DNA of 64,000 bases from Bacteroidota bacterium. Lineage in GTDB: Bacteria; Bacteroidota; Ignavibacteria; Ignavibacteriales; Melioribacteraceae. Where the stretch lies: the NCBI GenBank assembly GCA_023381535.1, contig JAMCSN010000236.1, positions 1-64,000 on the forward strand, read 5' to 3'. Below are positions 60,130 to 64,000 of the stretch, piece by piece. Below the pieces are notes generated by a model that saw only the letters and a list, made by a program, of their open reading frames with translations, did not search any database and was not told the DNA's origin. Numbering within the stretch: position 1 is the first letter of the stretch; each line of letters opens with the position of its first letter. A program made the position numbers and the translations under genes.

Positions 60130-60921
60130 TTGTCTTTATCACCAAAAGAATCTGCGCTCAAGAAGAAACTAGAATATCATTACAAGTATTTCGATTTCTT
60201 GCAAATCTCTCCGGACCCGCTTGAATTTCCTCACCGCTTCAAAAATTTTCATGACATAGAAATCAGCGCATTTATCTCGTCCATATTCGCATACGGAAAT
60301 GTTAAACAGATCAACGATACGCTGGAAAAAGTTCACAGCATTATCAAAGAGCCGCACCGTTTTGTGATGAAATACAATTACGAATCCGGTCTGAAGAAGT
60401 TTGCGAAAATAAAACACCGCTTTTACACCACCGAAGATATTGCGAGGATGTTTTATGCGCTCAACAAAATTTATACAAGTTACGGCTCACTAAATTATTT
60501 ATTCCTTCTATATTACTTTGACAAAGATGTTAATCTTAAAAACACAATCGCATTTTTCACCGAACATTTTAATTCGTTTCTTCTTGATAAAGGAAAATTA
60601 ACTCAAGGTTTGAAATTTATGTCGCCGGATCCGATGAAAGGAAGCGCATGCAAACGCATGAATCTGTTTTTGCGTTGGATGATCAGAAAAGATGAGCTCG
60701 ATTTCGGATTGTGGAAGGAATTTTCTCCTTCACAACTTGTAATTCCGGTGGATACTCATGTTGCCAAAATCTGCAAACAGTTAGGACTAACAAAACAAAA
60801 AACGACTTCGTGGAAAATGGCTGAAGAGATCACGCAGAAGCTAACGAAGTTCGATCCAAACGATCCGGTGAAATATGATTTCGCTATTTGTCATATTGGA
60901 ATGAGGAAAATGGAATTTTGA
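60130..60921 (+). CDS. TIGR02757 family protein
   Basis: 263 residues from a TTG; no better ATG is available, and the first residues (SLSPKESALKKKLEYHYKYFDFLQI...) fit the family. Conserved parts are DPLEFPHRF, EISAFISSIFAYGNVKQI, SACKRMNLFLRWMIRKDELD, and VIPVDTHVAKICKQLGL. The DTH...CKQLGL region resembles the helix-hairpin-helix end of HhH-GPD glycosylases. Function unknown; a link to DNA repair is only suggested. Confidence 0.85.
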   Translation: MSLSPKESALKKKLEYHYKYFDFLQISPDPLEFPHRFKNFHDIEISAFISSIFAYGNVKQINDTLEKVHSIIKEPHRFVMKYNYESGLKKFAKIKHRFYTTEDIARMFYALNKIYTSYGSLNYLFLLYYFDKDVNLKNTIAFFTEHFNSFLLDKGKLTQGLKFMSPDPMKGSACKRMNLFLRWMIRKDELDFGLWKEFSPSQLVIPVDTHVAKICKQLGLTKQKTTSWKMAEEITQKLTKFDPNDPVKYDFAICHIGMRKMEF

Positions 60922-60933
60922 AGAGCAATTGCC

Positions 60934-61027
60934 AATTGAGAATTGATAATTGAGAATTAATTTCAATTTGATATAAGTTTTTTAATCATTCGCAATTCTA
61001 AATTCGTAATTCTCAATTACTCAATTA
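60934..61027. repeat. AT-rich inverted repeat
   Basis: AATTGAGAATTA (60948-60959) is the exact mate of TAATTCTCAATT (61007-61018), and flanking CAATTGAGAATT / ACTCAATT copies extend both arms. It may be a dispersed repeat or a long hairpin; it sits between the TIGR02757 gene and the OPT gene. Confidence 0.6.
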
Positions 61028-61133
61028 TATGGTTGCTCAGTTAATTTTACCTATTTATATTAGTCGGCATCTTAAATTATTGTTGGATTGAGAATTATTT
61101 AATAAAATATCTCACCATTTACAGGAGAACATT

Positions 61134-63086
61134 ATGGCGGAACAAAAGAAACATGTTCCATTCGTTTCTTCGGAAACAAACATGGCTGAATTCACCGTCC
61201 GAGCTTTAATCATCGGTTTAATTTTGGCAGTTATTCTTGGCGCAGCAAATGCATATCTCGGTTTGAAAGCCGGAATGACAATCGCGGCAACTTATCCCGC
61301 TGCAGTAATCGGAATGGCGATAATTAAATTATTCAAAGGAACAGTTTTGGAAGAAAACTTTGCCAGAACTGTCGGTTCGATAGGGGAGTCGATAGCAGCC
61401 GGTGCAATTTTTACTATCCCGGCTTTTTATATTGCTGGAATATGGAATCCGTTTTTCACAACAGGAAATTATGTTGTTTCAGCTGCCATCATGTTTGCAG
61501 GCGGTGTATTGGGTATTATGTTCGTTGCGTTGTTAAGAAGAGTCATGGTCGAAGACGCGGAGCTTCCGTTTCCGGAATCAGTCGCAGCGGCTGAAATTCA
61601 TAAAGCCGGACAAAGAAGCGGCTCCGGTTCAAAATATTTATTCGGCGCTATGGGCGTCGGTGCTTTGATTCAAGCATTGGGTCAATTCAAATTATTTGCA
61701 ACATCGGCAGATAAATTAATCTCGCTTACAAAAGGAAGTATCTTGTTCCGTTCTCCGGATGTTAGCCCGGCTTACATGGGTGTCGGATACATTATCGGTC
61801 CAAAATTAGCCGCATTAAACTTTAGCGGCGGTGTACTTGCATGGGGATTACTTGCACCCATGATCGCTTATTTTAAGTTTGGCAACACACCAATGACCGG
61901 TATGGATATGCAAGGAACAATCATTCAAGTTTGGAAAGATTATGTTAGACCGATTGCGATTGGCGGAATGTTGGTTGGAGCCGGTTTTACATTGTGGAGA
62001 ATGAGAAAAAGTTTAATGACAGGAATAGCAAGATCGGTCAGCGATGCAAAAAAAGCAGCATCCGGAACTGAAGTTGTAACCGCGAGAACAGATAAAGATA
62101 TTCCGTTCAAATGGATTATGATTGGAATTCTTTTGGTTGGCGTCGCGACATTTTTCATTTATAACTTCTTCGCACATGACGTAATTGCAGCATTGGTTGC
62201 AACTGTTGTAATGATCATCGCCGGATTTTTCTTCGCAGCAGTTTCCGGTTATCTGGTAGGCATAATCGGTTCAAGTAATAATCCAATCAGCGGTTTAACT
62301 TTATCAACTCTTGTTGTTGCCGCATTGTTAATGGTTGCATTGGGAATGAAAGGTACCGAAGGCGTTGCCGCAGTTTTAGGCGTTGCCGCAGTTGTTTGCG
62401 TTGCTGCTGCTGTTGCCGGAGAAATGCTGCAAGACTTGAAAGCCGGACACATTCTCGGCGGTACTCCTTGGAAAATGCAGATCGGAGATATCTTCGGAGT
62501 ATTTATCGCTGCTGCAGTGATGTTTATACCATTGTTCATTTTGCATGAAGGAAATATTAAAGCAGGCGGAACCGGTTTTGGCGGAGAAGCTTTACCGGCA
62601 CCGCAAGCAAGTCTAATGGCAATTTTATCAAGAGGAATTGTTGAAGGACAAATGGAATGGATTCTTATCCTGGTTGGAATGTTGATGGGTGTTGCATTCA
62701 TCATGATGAATGTAAAAAGTCCTATGCTTGTTTCGGTTGGAATGTACTTACCGCTCGGAACAACGTTCGCAATTTTTGTCGGCGGTTTAATTAAAGGTGT
62801 CGTTGATAGAATCAGCGAGAAAAGAAAATTCAACGATGCTCAAAAATCGAGAGTTGAAAATAACGGAATACTGCTTGCTGCTGGATTGATTGCCGGTGAG
62901 GCACTTATCGGCTTGTTGTTTGCGGCGTTCGCATTCTGGGAGATTCCGATATTTGCATTCTTCGAAACGCCGTCTTTCTGGATAAGCTTAATTGTGTTCG
63001 CGTTCATTGCCTGGTATCTAATCAAAATACCGGTTAAGCATGCAGGAAGTCCGGATGAACCTGCTGCTCCTCACGTATCCATGTAA
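61134..63086 (+). CDS. OPT family oligopeptide transporter
   Basis: 650 residues with about 14-16 membrane helices. EFTVRALIIGLILAVILGAANAYLGLKAGMTIAA at the start is typical, as is FPESVAAAEIHKAGQ, and later GTPWKMQIGDIFGVFIAA. Bacterial OPT proteins import di- to pentapeptides or metal-chelate complexes by proton symport. AGGAG precedes the ATG. Together with pepD downstream this points to peptide use. Confidence 0.93.
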   Translation: MAEQKKHVPFVSSETNMAEFTVRALIIGLILAVILGAANAYLGLKAGMTIAATYPAAVIGMAIIKLFKGTVLEENFARTVGSIGESIAAGAIFTIPAFYIAGIWNPFFTTGNYVVSAAIMFAGGVLGIMFVALLRRVMVEDAELPFPESVAAAEIHKAGQRSGSGSKYLFGAMGVGALIQALGQFKLFATSADKLISLTKGSILFRSPDVSPAYMGVGYIIGPKLAALNFSGGVLAWGLLAPMIAYFKFGNTPMTGMDMQGTIIQVWKDYVRPIAIGGMLVGAGFTLWRMRKSLMTGIARSVSDAKKAASGTEVVTARTDKDIPFKWIMIGILLVGVATFFIYNFFAHDVIAALVATVVMIIAGFFFAAVSGYLVGIIGSSNNPISGLTLSTLVVAALLMVALGMKGTEGVAAVLGVAAVVCVAAAVAGEMLQDLKAGHILGGTPWKMQIGDIFGVFIAAAVMFIPLFILHEGNIKAGGTGFGGEALPAPQASLMAILSRGIVEGQMEWILILVGMLMGVAFIMMNVKSPMLVSVGMYLPLGTTFAIFVGGLIKGVVDRISEKRKFNDAQKSRVENNGILLAAGLIAGEALIGLLFAAFAFWEIPIFAFFETPSFWISLIVFAFIAWYLIKIPVKHAGSPDEPAAPHVSM

Positions 63087-63095
63087 TTTTCAATG

Positions 63096-63121
63096 ATGTC
63101 CCGGTGTCAGAGCCGGGACAT
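63096..63121 (+). terminator. Hairpin after the OPT gene
   Basis: ATGTCCCGG (63096-63104) with CCGGGACAT (63113-63121), 9 bases beyond the OPT stop. It has only a weak T-rich tail (TTCATTT), so may attenuate rather than stop transcription into the PqqD-like gene. Confidence 0.65.
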
Positions 63122-63139
63122 TTCATTTAAGGAAATCCT

Positions 63140-63523
63140 ATGCCGCTAAGTTTTCGGGAACGCAGAAAAATATTGAAAGGTAAAAACGCTTTAGAGTTAA
63201 CGCCTGTTCGAATGTATTCGTATGAGACGGATTTGGATTCCCGTGTGACGGTGATAATTCCGAAATTCAAAAAGAAATTTATTGTAAAATATTTTGTGCC
63301 GATGATGAAATCTCCCGATGTAAAGTTGAAACTGGATGAATATGGTTCGTTCGTCTGGCTGAACATGGATGGGGAATCAACTGTCGGGACAATTTCTAAA
63401 CGGATGATGGAAAAATTTGGGGATGGATTTCAAGAAGTTGAAAATCGAATTTCGCGTTACATAACTCAACTTTACGAACAGAGATTAATCACATTTACAG
63501 AATTATTAAAGGAAGGAGAATAA
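63140..63523 (+). CDS. PqqD-like (RiPP recognition element) protein
   Basis: 127 residues. A basic N-terminal half (about 1-70, FRERRKILKGKNALELTP, RVTVIIPKFKKKFIVKYF) and a C-terminal PqqD fold (VKLKLDEYGSFVWLNMDGESTVGTISKRMMEKFGDGFQE). PqqD domains bind precursor peptides in RiPP pathways. No radical-SAM or precursor gene is adjacent in the window. It ends 2 bases before pepD. Confidence 0.8.
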   Translation: MPLSFRERRKILKGKNALELTPVRMYSYETDLDSRVTVIIPKFKKKFIVKYFVPMMKSPDVKLKLDEYGSFVWLNMDGESTVGTISKRMMEKFGDGFQEVENRISRYITQLYEQRLITFTELLKEGE

Positions 63524-63525
63524 CT

Positions 63526-64000
63526 ATGGGAGAAATTTTAGGCCATCTCAAACCGGAATTGGTTTGGAATCATTTCGAAGAATTGTGCAAGTATCCGCGT
63601 CCTTCAAGAAAAGAAGAGAAGGTTGCACAATATGTAGTTTCAGTTGCAAAGAAACTCAATCTCGAATACGCGCGTGATGAATTTGGAAATGTCGTGATAC
63701 GTAAACCGGCAACACCCGGCAAAGAAAATTTAACGCCGGTTGTTCTGCAAGGTCATCTTGATATGGTTGCAGAAAAAAATGCCGACGTTGCTCACGACTT
63801 CGACAAAGATCCTATTCAGCCTTATGTTGACGGTGATTGGGTGAAAGCAAAAGGTACCACATTGGGAAGCGATAACGGTATCGGTGTCGCCGCAGCGCTT
63901 GCCGTGATGGAATCCAAAAATATTGAACACGGACCAGTTGAAGCATTGTTTACGCTGGATGAAGAAACCGGATTGTTCGGCGCTCAATCATTGAAACCCG
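63526..64000 (+). CDS. pepD: Cytosol non-specific dipeptidase PepD (partial, cut by window end)
   Basis: 158 complete codons are visible, of about 480 in PepD; the frame is open to the window edge. M20 family: HLKPELVWNHFEELCKYPRPSRKEEKV, VVLQGHLDMVAEKN (metal His-Asp), TLGSDNGIGVAAALAVM and LFTLDEETGLFGA. It hydrolyses Xaa-His and other dipeptides with zinc. GGAAGGAGA precedes the ATG. Probably co-transcribed with the PqqD-like gene. Confidence 0.93.
   Translation, partial: MGEILGHLKPELVWNHFEELCKYPRPSRKEEKVAQYVVSVAKKLNLEYARDEFGNVVIRKPATPGKENLTPVVLQGHLDMVAEKNADVAHDFDKDPIQPYVDGDWVKAKGTTLGSDNGIGVAAALAVMESKNIEHGPVEALFTLDEETGLFGAQSLKP

Noticed and set aside
62249..62833. 194-codon minus-strand frame inside the OPT transporter
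   Set aside because: Antisense shadow of a membrane-protein gene; Ile/Pro/Thr-rich translation is typical of such artefacts.

Overview
The window looks like a chromosome segment of a Bacteroidota/Chlorobi-lineage bacterium, most likely an Ignavibacteria relative. The evidence is a type IX secretion (T9SS) C-terminal sorting domain on a giant secreted protein, a short primary sigma factor of about 287 residues, an Hc1-type histone-like protein, weak Shine-Dalgarno use with a possible Bacteroidota-type promoter (TTTG with TAnnTTT), and abundant palindromic dispersed repeats. There are two tRNA-Ser genes. I saw no rRNA operon, CRISPR array or complete prophage. || Layout. 1-7700: repeat-rich left edge, NYN-domain RNase, rpmB, ferritin, secreted M14 carboxypeptidase, CNBD potassium channel, mtgA, then a tandem pair of GIY-YIG mini-genes attached to the 3' end of tRNA-Ser(CGA), tRNA-Ser(GGA) and a YdeI/OmdA-like protein. 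7700-12900: a MITE-like repeat element and a 1475-residue T9SS adhesin with a thioester domain. 13000-20500: a probable exopolysaccharide locus (YaiO barrel, unknown membrane-anchored protein, LTA-synthase-like sulfatase, processive GT2, HEAT protein, response regulator). 20700-27300: TerB-like protein, aldehyde dehydrogenase, DUF4258/YgiT toxin-antitoxin-like pair, prolyl oligopeptidase, glutamate dehydrogenase. 27480-32440: two overlapping genes for PEP/pyruvate-binding (ATP-grasp) proteins that share an unnamed C-terminal region; the second ends in a nucleotidyltransferase. 32400-42100, mostly minus strand: metallophosphoesterase, class V aminotransferase, secreted hydrolase, rpoD, ECF sigma factor, TRASH/YHS protein, TPR protein, IF-2B-like protein, UspA, CNBD protein, HisA. 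42200-50650: alpha/beta hydrolase, BioY, HdrD-like Fe-S membrane protein, histone-like protein, CapA, MFS transporter, dihydrouridine synthase, apt, rsmI. 50700-55800: lysine 6-aminotransferase and ALDH7 (lysine to alpha-aminoadipate), followed by a DUF559 element inserted directly before pdxJ. 55880-60920: accessory region with orphan HicB, LysE exporter and a displaced LysE 3' relic, a DNA methyltransferase fused to an Mrr-like nuclease, an MNT/HEPN toxin-antitoxin pair, arfB and a TIGR02757 protein. 61100-64000: OPT peptide transporter, PqqD-like protein and a truncated pepD, together suggesting peptide uptake and use. || As a whole the genes fit a heterotroph that uses peptides and amino acids (secreted M14 and S9 peptidases, OPT, PepD, Gdh, Lat/ALDH7) and invests in surface polysaccharide and adhesion. 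The most unusual items are the tRNA-coupled GIY-YIG tandem element, the ATP-grasp pair with a conserved GRWGS...HFF region, the thioester adhesin with one domain nested inside another, the DUF559 element in frame with pdxJ, and the methyltransferase-nuclease fusion next to MNT/HEPN.
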